Assembly: GCF_900115245.1 (NCBI RefSeq)
Contig: NZ_FOVT01000002.1
Span: 191,005 to 255,004, forward strand
Length of the DNA: 64,000 nt
DNA from: Mesorhizobium sp. NFR06
GTDB taxonomy: Bacteria; Pseudomonadota; Alphaproteobacteria; Rhizobiales; Rhizobiaceae
Direction of reading: 5' to 3'
Positions within the stretch are counted from its first letter, which is position 1, and each line of letters begins with the position of its first letter. Shown piece by piece: positions 17,250 through 25,659 of this stretch. The position numbers and the translations under genes are program-made. A model generated the notes under the pieces. That model had not been told where the DNA came from. It did not search any database and was given only the letters and a program-made list of their open reading frames with translations.

Positions 17250-17711
17250 ATGACCGGAAAGACCTGGGCTTTTGAGGATTTCATCGAGGGCGCCGCGCTG
17301 GACCTCGGCAGCAAGGACGTGAGTGCTGCCGAGATCATCGAATTCGCCGGCGAATTCGATCCGCAGCCGATGCATCTCGACGAGGAGGCCGGCAAGGCAA
17401 GCATCCTCGGCGGGCTTTCGGCTTCGGGCTGGCACACCTGCGCTATGTTCATGCGCATGCTGTGCGACGCCTTCCTGCTCGATTCGACCTCGCAGGGCTC
17501 GCCAGGCATCGAGCATGTGAAATGGAAGAAGCCGGTGCTGGCCGGCGACACTCTGCGCGGCACGGTCACGATCCTGTCCAAGCGCCAATCCAGGTCGCGG
17601 CCTCAGCTCGGCCTCATCACCATGCGCAGCGAACTGGTCAACCAGCGCGGCGAGAGCGTCTTCGAGCTCGAGAACACAGGCATGTTCCTGACCCGGGAGG
17701 CGGTGACGTGA
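17250..17711 (+). CDS. MaoC-like hot-dog dehydratase, first of a pair
   Basis: This 153-residue single hot-dog protein is of the MaoC/R-specific enoyl-CoA hydratase type. The catalytic segment FAGEFDPQPMHLDEEAGK carries the expected Asp and His, followed by GGLSASGWHTCAMFMRM and KKPVLAGDTLRGTV. It overlaps the next, similar gene by four bases (GTGA), implying translational coupling and probably a heterodimer or a double-hot-dog assembly. The acyl-CoA substrate is unknown. Confidence 0.9.
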   Translation: MTGKTWAFEDFIEGAALDLGSKDVSAAEIIEFAGEFDPQPMHLDEEAGKASILGGLSASGWHTCAMFMRMLCDAFLLDSTSQGSPGIEHVKWKKPVLAGDTLRGTVTILSKRQSRSRPQLGLITMRSELVNQRGESVFELENTGMFLTREAVT

Positions 17712-18178
17712 CCCTCGACGAATATTTCCTCATCGGCGAAACCATCACGCTCGGTTCGCATGAATTCGGAGCAGACGAGATCAAGGCTTTTGCCAAGAAA
17801 TATGATCCGCAGGTTTTCCATGTCGACGAAGAGGCGGCGAAGAACAGTGTGCTTGGTGGGCTCTGCGCCTCCGGCTGGCACACCGCGGCCACGTGGATGA
17901 AATACAACCTCGAGAAACGCATGGAGACCGAGGGCGTGCGCTGGACAGGCCCCGGCCCGCAGCCCGAATTCGGTCCCTCGCCGGGCTTCCGCAACCTGAA
18001 ATGGCTGAAGCCGGTCTATGCCGGCGAGACCGTGACCTTCACCCGCACCGCGCTCGCCCATCGTCCCCTCGCCGGCCGCCCCGGCTGGAACCTGCTTACG
18101 CTGCGCTCGGAAGCTTTCGATTCGACCGGCGACAAGGTCATCGAGTTCGACAGCGCGGTGCTGGTGAAGGTGGAGTAG
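17708..18178 (+). CDS. MaoC-like hot-dog dehydratase, second of a pair
   Basis: A 156-residue paralogue of the preceding protein. The motif FAKKYDPQVFHVDEEAAK keeps the Asp/His pair, then GGLCASGWHTAATWMKY and LKPVYAGETVTFTRT. The GTG at 17708 overlaps the previous stop, giving tight coupling; the track-length alternative beginning at 17462 is in another gene's shadow. A 14-residue insertion rich in Pro/Gly (WTGPGPQPEFGPSPGF) distinguishes it from its partner. A palindromic repeat follows 9 bp after the stop. Confidence 0.9.
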   Translation: MTLDEYFLIGETITLGSHEFGADEIKAFAKKYDPQVFHVDEEAAKNSVLGGLCASGWHTAATWMKYNLEKRMETEGVRWTGPGPQPEFGPSPGFRNLKWLKPVYAGETVTFTRTALAHRPLAGRPGWNLLTLRSEAFDSTGDKVIEFDSAVLVKVE

Positions 18179-18187
18179 GCCTTTGCC

Positions 18188-18332
18188 TTCTCCCCTAGTG
18201 GGAGAAGGTGGATCGGCGCGGAGCGCCGAGACGGATGAGGGGCGTTCCAGCGGAGTGAAACGCTGGTGGCATCTGGAGCACCCCTTATCCGACCGAGCTT
18301 CGCTCGGCCACCTTCTCCCACAAGGGGAGAAG
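18188..18332. repeat. Palindromic repeat family 2 (GGAGAAGGTG), copy 1
   Basis: A nested inverted repeat of about 145 bp. The 25-bp arm starting CTTCTCCCCTAGTGGGAG (18188-18212) matches the reverse complement of 18308-18332 at 24 of 25 positions. Inside, GGATGAGGGG pairs with CCCCTTATCC. It sits between converging genes (MaoC-like and apt). Related elements lie at 31527 and 45512. Confidence 0.9.
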
Positions 18333-18343
18333 AAAGAGGCGCC

Positions 18344-18889
18344 TCAATGCCCCTCGAACCCGATCAGCGTCCTGACCGGCACGCTGCGCGCTTCCAGCTT
18401 CTTGCGCCCGCCGAGATCCGGCAGGTCGATGACGAAGCAGGCGGCGACGATGTCGGCGCCGATCTGCCTGAGCAGCTTCACCGCCGCTTCCGCCGTGCCG
18501 CCGGTGGCGATCAGGTCGTCGACCAGGATCACCTTCTCGCCCGGCGAGACTCCGTCCTTGTGCATCTCCACCTCGTCCAGCCCGTATTCGAGGCTGTAGG
18601 CCACGCGCACCGTCTCATAGGGCAGTTTGCCTTTCTTGCGGATCGGCACGAAGCCGGCCGAAAGCTGGTGCGCCACGGCGCCGCCAAGGATGAAGCCGCG
18701 CGCCTCGATGCCGGCGATCTTGTCGATCTTCAGTCCGGCATAGGGATGCACCAGCTCGTCGATGGCGCGGCGGAAGGCGCGCGCATCGCCAAGCAAGGTG
18801 GTGATGTCGCGAAACAGGATGCCCGGCCTCGGGTAATCCGGAATGGTGCGGATGGCCGCAAGCAACGTGTCTTCGAGCGAGGATTTCAT
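18344..18889 (-). CDS. apt: Adenine phosphoribosyltransferase
   Basis: Apt salvages adenine to AMP using PRPP. The 181-residue protein shows the N-terminal [21 protein letters not shown], the hood segment [15 protein letters not shown], and the PRPP loop [22 protein letters not shown] use ATG 18889, giving the usual family length; an in-frame extension to 19069 adds 60 unrelated residues. It is apparently monocistronic and ends 11 bp from repeat family 2. Confidence 0.97.
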   Translation of the reverse strand: MKSSLEDTLLAAIRTIPDYPRPGILFRDITTLLGDARAFRRAIDELVHPYAGLKIDKIAGIEARGFILGGAVAHQLSAGFVPIRKKGKLPYETVRVAYSLEYGLDEVEMHKDGVSPGEKVILVDDLIATGGTAEAAVKLLRQIGADIVAACFVIDLPDLGGRKKLEARSVPVRTLIGFEGH

Positions 18890-19037
18890 TGAGAGGGGCT
18901 CTCCGCGTGTCCGGCTGTCGGATGTGACGGCGTCGGCCCATTGGTGCCCAACGCGACCGACAAGGGCTACCGCGATGCGGCGCCTGAGACAAGCGCATCC
19001 GGCAAGGCATTGGCGCCGCCTGGCTCCAGCCTGCAGC

Positions 19038-19064
19038 AAAAAAGGCGCCTGAGACGGCGCCCTT
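19038..19064 (-). terminator. Rho-independent terminator of the acid phosphatase gene
   Basis: On the minus strand GGCGCC, a six-base loop and GGCGCC are followed by six T residues. It starts 24 bp after the phosphatase stop. Confidence 0.8.
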
Positions 19065-19087
19065 CGCAAGTGGACTTGGCGTCGGAA

Positions 19088-19783
19088 CTACATGCCGAGG
19101 TCGGAACGCAGCTCGGAGCGCGCCACTTCATATTCAGCCTTGAAGTCGGAACGGCTGAGCAGGACCGCCGCAATGACGCTTCCGGAAATTTTGCCCATCT
19201 CGATGTCGGACGGATAGTGGATGCCGCCGACTACACGGTTATGAGCATATTCGGCCGCGCGCGCCATGATCTCTGCGCGTTTCTCCGGAACCATGTCGGA
19301 CAGGATGATGCCCATCATCGTGCCCACAGTCGCGTGGCCCGACGGCCACGAGCCGGAGTTCGACAGCTTCACAACGGGCTTGACCAGATCGCTGAGCTGA
19401 TGCGGACGCGGGCGCTTCCAGACATCCTTGGCAGGGTCGACGACCGCGCCTTCGGTGGCCACGACACGGTCGAAAAAGGCGCTGAACTTCGGCAATGTTT
19501 CCTTGTTGAACTTCGGCCCCATGACATCGGCGAAACGCCAGACATTTTCTTCGGCATCGGCAATTGCACGCTTTTCCATCTCGGGTGTCCGCGTCACCTG
19601 TAGGGTCAGCACCTCACCGAGCTCCGCCTTGGTCTCGGCCGAATCGTTGGCCGGCGGCGGCGGCAGGATCATCGTCAGGTCGATGTCCTTATTGGTGACG
19701 AAGGGCTGGGCGTCATCGGCGCGGACGGCCGGGCTGGCGATAAGAAGCAGCAGCACGGCTGCAAGCGGAGCAAGTCTTTTCAT
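19088..19783 (-). CDS. Class A (PhoN-type, PAP2 superfamily) acid phosphatase, secreted
   Basis: A 231-residue periplasmic enzyme with a signal peptide (MKRLAPLAAVLLLLIASPAVRADD). The vanadium-haloperoxidase-like active site is complete: KRPRPHQL (part of KxxxxxxRP), PSGHA, and HNRVVGGIHYPSD. Class A non-specific acid phosphatases hydrolyse organic phosphomonoesters outside the cytoplasm. ATG 19783 begins the signal peptide and follows AAAGGATC; the upstream in-frame start at 19828 is less likely. It has its own terminator and is monocistronic. Confidence 0.92.
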   Translation of the reverse strand: MKRLAPLAAVLLLLIASPAVRADDAQPFVTNKDIDLTMILPPPPANDSAETKAELGEVLTLQVTRTPEMEKRAIADAEENVWRFADVMGPKFNKETLPKFSAFFDRVVATEGAVVDPAKDVWKRPRPHQLSDLVKPVVKLSNSGSWPSGHATVGTMMGIILSDMVPEKRAEIMARAAEYAHNRVVGGIHYPSDIEMGKISGSVIAAVLLSRSDFKAEYEVARSELRSDLGM

Positions 19784-19871
19784 GGGTACGATCCTTTGAG
19801 GTGGGCGAGGCAGGATCGCCTTGCGCAATGACGGCCATGTGACATGGCCGGATCAAACGCGGTCCCGAAAC

Positions 19872-19900
19872 AAAAAAGGGCGCCTAAAGCGGCGCCCTTC
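19872..19900 (-). terminator. Rho-independent terminator of the petABC operon
   Basis: On the minus strand GGGCGCC, a GCTTTA loop and GGCGCCC form a perfect 7-bp stem followed by six T residues, 27 bp after the cytochrome c1 stop. Confidence 0.9.
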
Positions 19901-19924
19901 GAAACTTTCCGATTTGATCGCGGC

Positions 19925-20794
19925 TCAATGCGCCACGTTGGCCCACACCCTGCGCTTGGTCATGTAGACCAATGCGCCGAACAGCAGCAGGAACACCATG
20001 ACGCGGAAGCCGGTCTTCTTGCGCTCCTCCAGATGCGGCTCGGCGGCAAACATCAGGAAGGCGGAGACGTCGCGGGCATACTGGTCCACCGTCTGCGGCG
20101 AGCCGTCGTCATAGGTGACCTGGCCGTCCGAGAGCGGCTTCGGCATCTTCAGCGACACGCCGGACAGGAAGTACGGATTGTAGTGGGTGCCTTCCGGGAT
20201 CACCATGCCGGCCGGCGGCGTCTGGTCGTAGCCGGTGAGCAGCGAATGGATGTAATCCGGGCCGCCCTGCGCGTACTGGGTGAAGATATCGAAGATGAAG
20301 CGCGGGAAGCCGCGCTCGACGCCGCGCGCCTTGGCGAGCAGCGACATGTCCGGCGGCGCCGCGCCACCATTGGCGGAAGCCGCGGCCTGCTCGTTCGGGA
20401 ACGGCGCCGGGAAATGGTCCGACGGCTTGCCGGGGCGGTCGAACATGTCGCCCGCATCGTTCGGGCCGTCATGGATGGTGTATTCGGCCGCCAGCGTTTT
20501 GATCTGCGCCTCCGAATAGCCGAGCCCCTCCAAGGTGCGGAACGCCACCAGGTTCATCGAGTGGCAGGCCGAGCAGACTTCCTTGTAGACCTTGAGGCCG
20601 CGCTGCAGCTGCGCCTTGTCATAGGTGCCGAACGGGCCGGCGAAGCTCCAGCTCATTTCCTTGGGTTCGTTGATCGGGAAATGCGTCGGCGCTGCCGGGT
20701 TTTGTTCCTCCTCGGCGATGGCCGCGGCACTTGACATCCAAGTGCCCGCAACCACCAGGCCGAGCAGCGCCAGCGAGGTGAGAATCTTCTTCAT
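19925..20794 (-). CDS. petC: Cytochrome c1 of the bc1 complex
   Basis: A 289-residue membrane-anchored c-type cytochrome. It has a cleavable signal, the haem-binding CSACH (Cys 74, Cys 77, His 78), the region around the axial Met in LKMPKPLSDG, and a C-terminal membrane anchor FRVMVFLLLFGALVYMTKRR. It passes electrons from the Rieske protein to cytochrome c. The ATG at 20794 is chosen over an in-frame TTG two codons earlier. It is the last gene of petABC, 21 bp after petB. Confidence 0.96.
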   Translation of the reverse strand: MKKILTSLALLGLVVAGTWMSSAAAIAEEEQNPAAPTHFPINEPKEMSWSFAGPFGTYDKAQLQRGLKVYKEVCSACHSMNLVAFRTLEGLGYSEAQIKTLAAEYTIHDGPNDAGDMFDRPGKPSDHFPAPFPNEQAAASANGGAAPPDMSLLAKARGVERGFPRFIFDIFTQYAQGGPDYIHSLLTGYDQTPPAGMVIPEGTHYNPYFLSGVSLKMPKPLSDGQVTYDDGSPQTVDQYARDVSAFLMFAAEPHLEERKKTGFRVMVFLLLFGALVYMTKRRVWANVAH

Positions 20795-20815
20795 ACCCAA
20801 AATCCCCTCAGATTC

Positions 20816-22117
20816 TCAGCCCTTGGTTTCCGGCGCGGCTGTCGCGCCCGCCGGATGACCGCTGCCGCCCTTGTTCTTTTCCAGCACCGCCTCGGTTATC
20901 GAGTTCGGCAGCCTGCGCGGCGTCTCGATCAGGCCGAGCACCGGCATGACGACCAGGAAGAAGGCGAAGTAGAACAGCGTCGCCATCTGCGCCATGAACA
21001 CATAGCTGCCTTCCGCCGGCTGCGAGCCCAGCCATCCGAGCAGGACGGCGTCGGCCACGAACAGCCAGAAGAACAGCTTGTACCAGGGCCGGTAGACCGC
21101 CGAGCGCACCTTCGAGGTGTCGAGCCACGGCACCAGGAACAGCATGGCGATGGCGCCGAACATGCACAGCACGCCGCCGAGCTTGGAATTGATCGGTCCG
21201 ATGTTGAAGGTGATGGCGCGCAAGATCGCGTAGAACGGCAGGAAGTACCATTCCGGAACGATATGGGCGGGCGTCTTCAGCGGATTGGCGACCGTGTAGT
21301 TGTCTGGGTGGCCGAGATAGTTCGGCAGGTAGAAGACGAAATAGGCGAACACGAACAGGAACACGATCATGCCGAACGCGTCCTTGATGGTCGCGTAGGG
21401 GGTGAAGGCGACCGTGTCGGTCTTCGACTTGACATCGATGCCAGTCGGGTTCGACTGGCCCACGACATGCAGCGCCCAGATGTGCAGCACGACGACGCCG
21501 GCGATCATGAACGGCAACAGGTAATGCAGCGCGAAGAAGCGGTTCAGCGTCGGATCGTCGACGGCGAAGCCGCCGAGCAAGAGCTGCTGGATCCAGTTGC
21601 CGACCAGCGGGATGGCGCTGAAGAAGCCGGTGATGACGGTGGCGCCCCAGAAGCTCATCTGGCCCCAAGGCAGCACATAGCCCATGAAGCCGGTGGCCAT
21701 CATCAAAAGGTAGATGATGCAGCCCAGGATCCACAGCAGCTCGCGGGGCGCCTTGTACGAGCCGTAAAACAGGCCGCGGAAGATATGGATGTAGACGGCT
21801 ACGAAGAAGAACGAGGCGCCGTTGGAATGGAGATAGCGCAACAGCCATCCCGAATTCACGTCGCGCATGATCTTCTCGACCGAATCGAAGGCGAGATTGG
21901 TGTCGGACGCGTAGTGCATCGCCAGCACGATGCCGGTCAGGATCTGCGCGACCAGCATGATCGACAGGATGCCGCCGAACGTCCACATGTAGTTGAGATT
22001 GCGCGGCACCGGATAGGCGACGAAGCTGTCATAGATCAGTCGCGGCAGCGGCATGCGCGCGTCGAACCAGCGCTCGATACCGGTCTTGGGCGTATAGGTC
22101 GAGTGTCCCTCGCTCAT
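20816..22117 (-). CDS. petB: Cytochrome b of the bc1 complex
   Basis: A 433-residue inner-membrane subunit with eight to nine hydrophobic helices and both haem b ligand pairs: [19 protein letters not shown] and [22 protein letters not shown]. The Qo motif PEWY appears in [15 protein letters not shown]. It carries out ubiquinol oxidation and quinone reduction. It lies 16 bp after petA and 21 bp before petC, so the three are one transcript. The C-terminal tail is Gly/Ala-rich. Confidence 0.97.
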   Translation of the reverse strand: MSEGHSTYTPKTGIERWFDARMPLPRLIYDSFVAYPVPRNLNYMWTFGGILSIMLVAQILTGIVLAMHYASDTNLAFDSVEKIMRDVNSGWLLRYLHSNGASFFFVAVYIHIFRGLFYGSYKAPRELLWILGCIIYLLMMATGFMGYVLPWGQMSFWGATVITGFFSAIPLVGNWIQQLLLGGFAVDDPTLNRFFALHYLLPFMIAGVVVLHIWALHVVGQSNPTGIDVKSKTDTVAFTPYATIKDAFGMIVFLFVFAYFVFYLPNYLGHPDNYTVANPLKTPAHIVPEWYFLPFYAILRAITFNIGPINSKLGGVLCMFGAIAMLFLVPWLDTSKVRSAVYRPWYKLFFWLFVADAVLLGWLGSQPAEGSYVFMAQMATLFYFAFFLVVMPVLGLIETPRRLPNSITEAVLEKNKGGSGHPAGATAAPETKG

Positions 22118-22133
22118 CGAAATGTCCCCTGCC

Positions 22134-22694
22134 TCAACCGATAAGGATTTTGGTATCGGAAATGAACTTGAATACCGGGATCGCCATGTTCTCAGGCGCC
22201 GGGCCTTTGCGGATGCGGCCGGCGGTATCGTATTGCGAGCCGTGGCACGGGCAGAACCAGCCGCCGAAATCGCCTTCCTGGCCGAGCGGGATGCAGCCGA
22301 GGTGGGTGCAGACCTGAACCATCACCATCCAGGCTTCCTTGCCGGGCGTGGTGCGGTTGGCGTCGGTCGCCGGCGCATCGGCGGGCAGGTTGGCGTTACG
22401 CGCGATCGGGTCCTTGAGATCGCTGAGATTGACGGCTTCGCCGTCCTTCATTTCCTTTTCGGTGCGGTTGCGCACCACGACCGGCTTGCCGCGCCACTTC
22501 ACGATCAGCGAGCTTCCGGGCTGCAGCGAGGAGACATCGACCTCGACCGAGGCCAGTGCCAGCGTCGAAGCGTCGGGACGCATCTGGTCGATGAACGGCC
22601 AGGCGACGGCTCCCGCGCCGACGACGGCGGCCATGCCGGTGGCTACATAGAGAAAGTCGCGACGGTTGGGATCGTGGATGTCGGTTGCGCTCAC
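22134..22694 (-). CDS. petA: Ubiquinol-cytochrome c reductase Rieske iron-sulfur subunit
   Basis: The 186-residue Rieske protein has an N-terminal twin-arginine motif ([12 protein letters not shown]) leading into its single membrane anchor, and both cluster-binding loops, CTHLGC and CPCHGS, placing two Cys and two His on the 2Fe-2S centre. I use the GTG at 22694 after AAAGGATCAGG; an in-frame extension to 22976 adds 94 unrelated residues. It heads the petABC operon. Confidence 0.95.
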   Translation of the reverse strand: MSATDIHDPNRRDFLYVATGMAAVVGAGAVAWPFIDQMRPDASTLALASVEVDVSSLQPGSSLIVKWRGKPVVVRNRTEKEMKDGEAVNLSDLKDPIARNANLPADAPATDANRTTPGKEAWMVMVQVCTHLGCIPLGQEGDFGGWFCPCHGSQYDTAGRIRKGPAPENMAIPVFKFISDTKILIG

Positions 22695-23005
22695 GGGTGC
22701 CTGATCCTTTCGCCTCTTCCTTACCGGAGGCCGAGCCTTGTCCCCGCTCAATCGCACCTGCCCGGCAGCGCATGGCGAACAGGCTAGCGAATTCCTCCGG
22801 CATTTGGAGTTCGGTTTATGCGTGAAGCCCGTTTTTGTCCAGTCAGGTGAAGGCACAAGGGCAGATTGTCGCGGGGATGTCCGGCAGTGGCGTCCGGAGC
22901 ATCCTCGCCAGGCCGCCCAACAGGGCGAAACAGCAGGAATTCCATAGTGAAAACGGGCCGGTGTTCGCCTCGACATCGGCTCTTGGCCCGGTCTATTCTG
23001 CCGCC
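22695..23005. other. Divergent intergenic region between petA and a cupin gene
   Basis: About 310 bases hold the leaders of two divergent genes. I saw no repeat-family copy, hairpin or small gene here. The petABC promoter must read leftward from it. No TTGAC-type or Fnr/FixK-type (TTGAT-N4-ATCAA) sequence was evident by eye. Confidence 0.4.
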
Positions 23006-23350
23006 ATGGCGCATGTCATTGAACGCGATAGCTGGGCCACCGACCCCGACCGCTGGAAAGGCGAGCTTCAATGCGGCCAGTTCGGCGCCAAGTCCTGCCT
23101 CATCTTCAACTATCAGCCGACGATCGGCGCCGGCCCGCGCCTGCACAAGCACCCCTATGCGGAGATTTTCGTCATCCGCTCCGGCACCGGCCTGTTCACG
23201 GTCGGCGACCAGGAAATAAAGGCCACCGCGGGCCAAATCCTGATCGTCCCGCCCGACACGCCGCACAAATTCGTCAATCTCGGCCCCGGTCCGCTCGAAA
23301 GCACCGACATCCACGAGAACGGCAGCTTCATCACCGAATGGCTGGAGTAG
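23006..23350 (+). CDS. Small cupin-domain protein
   Basis: A 114-residue single-domain cupin. RLHKHPYAEIFVIRSGTGLFTVGD is cupin motif 1 with the metal-type His and Glu residues; PPDTPHKFVNLGPGPL is motif 2. The role is unknown: such proteins may be isomerases, sensors or sugar-binding enzymes. ATG 23006 gives a domain that starts as these proteins usually do (MAHVIERDSW); an in-frame ATG at 22835 would add an unstructured leader. A family 3 palindromic repeat begins just after its stop. Confidence 0.8.
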   Translation: MAHVIERDSWATDPDRWKGELQCGQFGAKSCLIFNYQPTIGAGPRLHKHPYAEIFVIRSGTGLFTVGDQEIKATAGQILIVPPDTPHKFVNLGPGPLESTDIHENGSFITEWLE

Positions 23351-23353
23351 CTG

Positions 23354-23453
23354 TTTTTAAGCGTGTCGCGCTGGGCTCAGGCCACGCGCTTTAAAATCAC
23401 AGTTTTGATGCATGTCGTCGTCCCAGAACCGCGCACGTCTGGGCAACATGCGT
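23354..23453. repeat. Palindromic repeat family 3, copy E (reverse orientation)
   Basis: Reads TTTTTAAGCGTGTCGCGCTG and, after a loop, CACGCGCTTTAAAATC; then TTTTGATGCATGTCGTCGT, CCCAGAACCGCGCAC and GGGCAACATGCGTT. It is the reverse complement arrangement of the elements at 55235-55339 and 58569-58652, between the cupin gene and a converging small gene. Confidence 0.8.
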
Positions 23454-23457
23454 TGAG

Positions 23458-23769
23458 CTAGCTGGCGCCGAGCCTGACCAGCACCGCTCGCGGAATGTCG
23501 TATTCGCGGATAACGGCGTCGTGCTTGCGTAGACCGCAGAGCTCGCGCTGGATGAAATAGGCATGGACGGCGGCGGCCGCTGCCTTGAGCAGCCGCGGCC
23601 GCAGTTCGTCATCGACGTTGTCGCGAAGTTTGGCCAGCGTCTCCTCGACGCGCTGGCCGGCACGGCCCAGTGCCGCCGCTTTCTCGGCCAGTATTTCATG
23701 GCCGAGCAGGTCGAGCGCACTTTCCTGCGCGCCTGACCGTCCGAAATTCGAGGGCATGCGTACCGACAT
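23458..23769 (-). CDS. Conserved small protein of unknown function
   Basis: A 103-residue soluble, helix-rich protein without signal or membrane segments. It starts MSVRMPSNFGRSG and contains LGHEILAEKAAALGRAGQRVEETLAKL, a likely amphipathic helix. It begins 9 bp after the stop of the ABC exporter gene on the same strand, so it is probably the last gene of that transcript. I think it resembles a small domain-of-unknown-function family found in rhizobia, but cannot name it with certainty. Confidence 0.6.
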   Translation of the reverse strand: MSVRMPSNFGRSGAQESALDLLGHEILAEKAAALGRAGQRVEETLAKLRDNVDDELRPRLLKAAAAAVHAYFIQRELCGLRKHDAVIREYDIPRAVLVRLGAS

Positions 23770-23778
23770 GACGCCGTT

Positions 23779-25659
23779 CTACTCCGCCGGCCTCGTCTCC
23801 TCCAGCGCTTCCTCGTTGAACAGGAAGCCGCCGGTCTGACGTTTCCACAGCCGCGCATAGAGCCCGTCGAGCGCCACCAGCTCGTCATGCGTGCCTTGCT
23901 CGACGATACGGCCGCGGTCGAGCACCACCAGCCGGTCGAGCGCTGCAATCGTCGACAGCCGGTGCGCGATGGCGATCACGGTCTTGTTTTCCATCAGCCT
24001 GGTCAAATTCTCCTGGATCGCTGCCTCGACGTCCGAATCGAGCGCCGACGTCGCTTCGTCGAGGATCAGGATCGGCGCATCCTTGAGGAAGACGCGGGCG
24101 ATCGCGACGCGCTGCCGTTGGCCGCCGGAGAGCTTGACACCGCGCTCGCCGACATAGGCCTCGTAGCCGGCGCGCGCTCGGTTGTCCCGCAATTCCAGGA
24201 TGAACTCATGCGCCTCGGCTTTCTTGGCCGCGGCGATCACTTGCGCGTCGGTCGCGTCCGGCAGGCCGAGCTTGATGTTGTCGCGCAGCGAGCGGTGGAA
24301 CAGCGCGGTATCCTGACTGACCACGCCGATATTGCCGCGCAGCGAGTTCTGCGTGACCCCGGCGATATCCTGGCCGTCGATCAGGATCCGGCCGCCTTCC
24401 AGGTCGTAGAGGCGCAAGATCAGATTGGCCAAGGTCGTCTTGCCGGCGCCGGACGGGCCGATCAGGCCAACCTTCTCGCCTGCCCGCACGACGAGATCGA
24501 TGCCGTCGAGCACGCCTTTCGCCTTGCCATAGTGAAAGGCGACCTCCTTGACGTCGATGCGACCGCCGGTGACGATCAATTCCTTGGCGCCCGGTGCGTC
24601 GGTAAGGCCAAGCGGCTGCGTGATCAGCGCCTTGGAGTTTTCCAGCACGCCGAGATTCCTGAGGATGCCGTTGAGCTGCATCATCAGCCGGCCGAGTAGC
24701 ATGTTGAGCCGCAGGACGAGAGACAGCGTGAAGGCGACACCGCCGACCGTGATCGACCCTTCGACCCAGAGATAGATGGCTAAGGCGGCGATTGCCGTGA
24801 TCATTGTGCCCGACAGCGTCGTCAGCGCCATGCGCACGCCGGTCAGCCGACGCGTGAATGGACGCAGCGCATCGAGATAAATGTCGAAGCCGCTTCTGAT
24901 GTAGCGGTCGTCGCCATCGGCCGAGAACAGCTTCAGCGTCTGCACGTTGGAATAGGAATCGACGATGCGGCCGTTGATCATCGAGCCGGCTTCGGCCGTC
25001 GCCTCGGCATGCTTGCGGATCGCCGGCAGATAGAGTTTCGCCAGCCAGCCGAACGCGGCGATCCAGATCACCACCATGACCGCCAGCCGCAAATCCAGCC
25101 CCGCGACCAGCGCCAGCGTCGTCGCCGTATAGACGATCATGAACCAGACCACCTCGATGAAGCTCTCCATCAGGTCGCCCGTCGCCTGCCCCGCCTGCCA
25201 GACCTTCGTCGCGATACGGCCGGCGAAATCATTCTGGAAGAAAGCATAGGACTGGCGCGAGACGTGCCGGTGCGCCTGCCAGCGCACCAGGTTGTAGAAC
25301 CCGGGCGTGATCGTCTGCTCGTCGACCAGCGCCGACAGACCGACGACCGCCGTGCGGATGATCAGCACCACCGCGCCCATGAACAGCAGCTCGGGGCCGG
25401 CCGTGTTCCAAAGCGCGTGCAAACTGCGCTCGCCGGGCAGTTGGTCGAGAATATCGACCAGTCTGCCAACGAAATAGAACAGTCCGGCCTCGACGAGCGG
25501 CGCGATGCCGCCGATGATCAGCATGGCGAAGAAGGCGAGCTTGGCTTGCCCGACATAATGCCAAAGGAAGCCGCCGACGCTGGCTGGTGGCCGGAGATTC
25601 GCCGGCTCGCGGAACGGATAGACCCAGTGCTCGAACCAGCGATAGATGGCTTGCATCAT
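23779..25659 (-). CDS. ABC exporter half-transporter (membrane plus ATPase), third of a tandem set
   Basis: A 626-residue fused exporter. The N-terminal half has about six membrane helices; the ATPase half has Walker A GPSGAGKTT, Q-loop VSQDTALFHRSL, signature LSGGQRQR, and Walker B ILILDEATSALD with switch His in AHRLSTI. Its ATG overlaps the previous gene's stop by four bases (ATGA), so it is translationally coupled to it. It likely pairs with one of the two upstream paralogues as a heterodimer. Substrate unknown; lipid, peptide or drug export are all possible. Confidence 0.93.
   Translation of the reverse strand: MMQAIYRWFEHWVYPFREPANLRPPASVGGFLWHYVGQAKLAFFAMLIIGGIAPLVEAGLFYFVGRLVDILDQLPGERSLHALWNTAGPELLFMGAVVLIIRTAVVGLSALVDEQTITPGFYNLVRWQAHRHVSRQSYAFFQNDFAGRIATKVWQAGQATGDLMESFIEVVWFMIVYTATTLALVAGLDLRLAVMVVIWIAAFGWLAKLYLPAIRKHAEATAEAGSMINGRIVDSYSNVQTLKLFSADGDDRYIRSGFDIYLDALRPFTRRLTGVRMALTTLSGTMITAIAALAIYLWVEGSITVGGVAFTLSLVLRLNMLLGRLMMQLNGILRNLGVLENSKALITQPLGLTDAPGAKELIVTGGRIDVKEVAFHYGKAKGVLDGIDLVVRAGEKVGLIGPSGAGKTTLANLILRLYDLEGGRILIDGQDIAGVTQNSLRGNIGVVSQDTALFHRSLRDNIKLGLPDATDAQVIAAAKKAEAHEFILELRDNRARAGYEAYVGERGVKLSGGQRQRVAIARVFLKDAPILILDEATSALDSDVEAAIQENLTRLMENKTVIAIAHRLSTIAALDRLVVLDRGRIVEQGTHDELVALDGLYARLWKRQTGGFLFNEEALEETRPAE

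Noticed and set aside
18188..18332. CRISPR repeat or insertion sequence
   Set aside because: Blocks form nested inverted repeats without spacers or a transposase; copies are dispersed and not arrayed.
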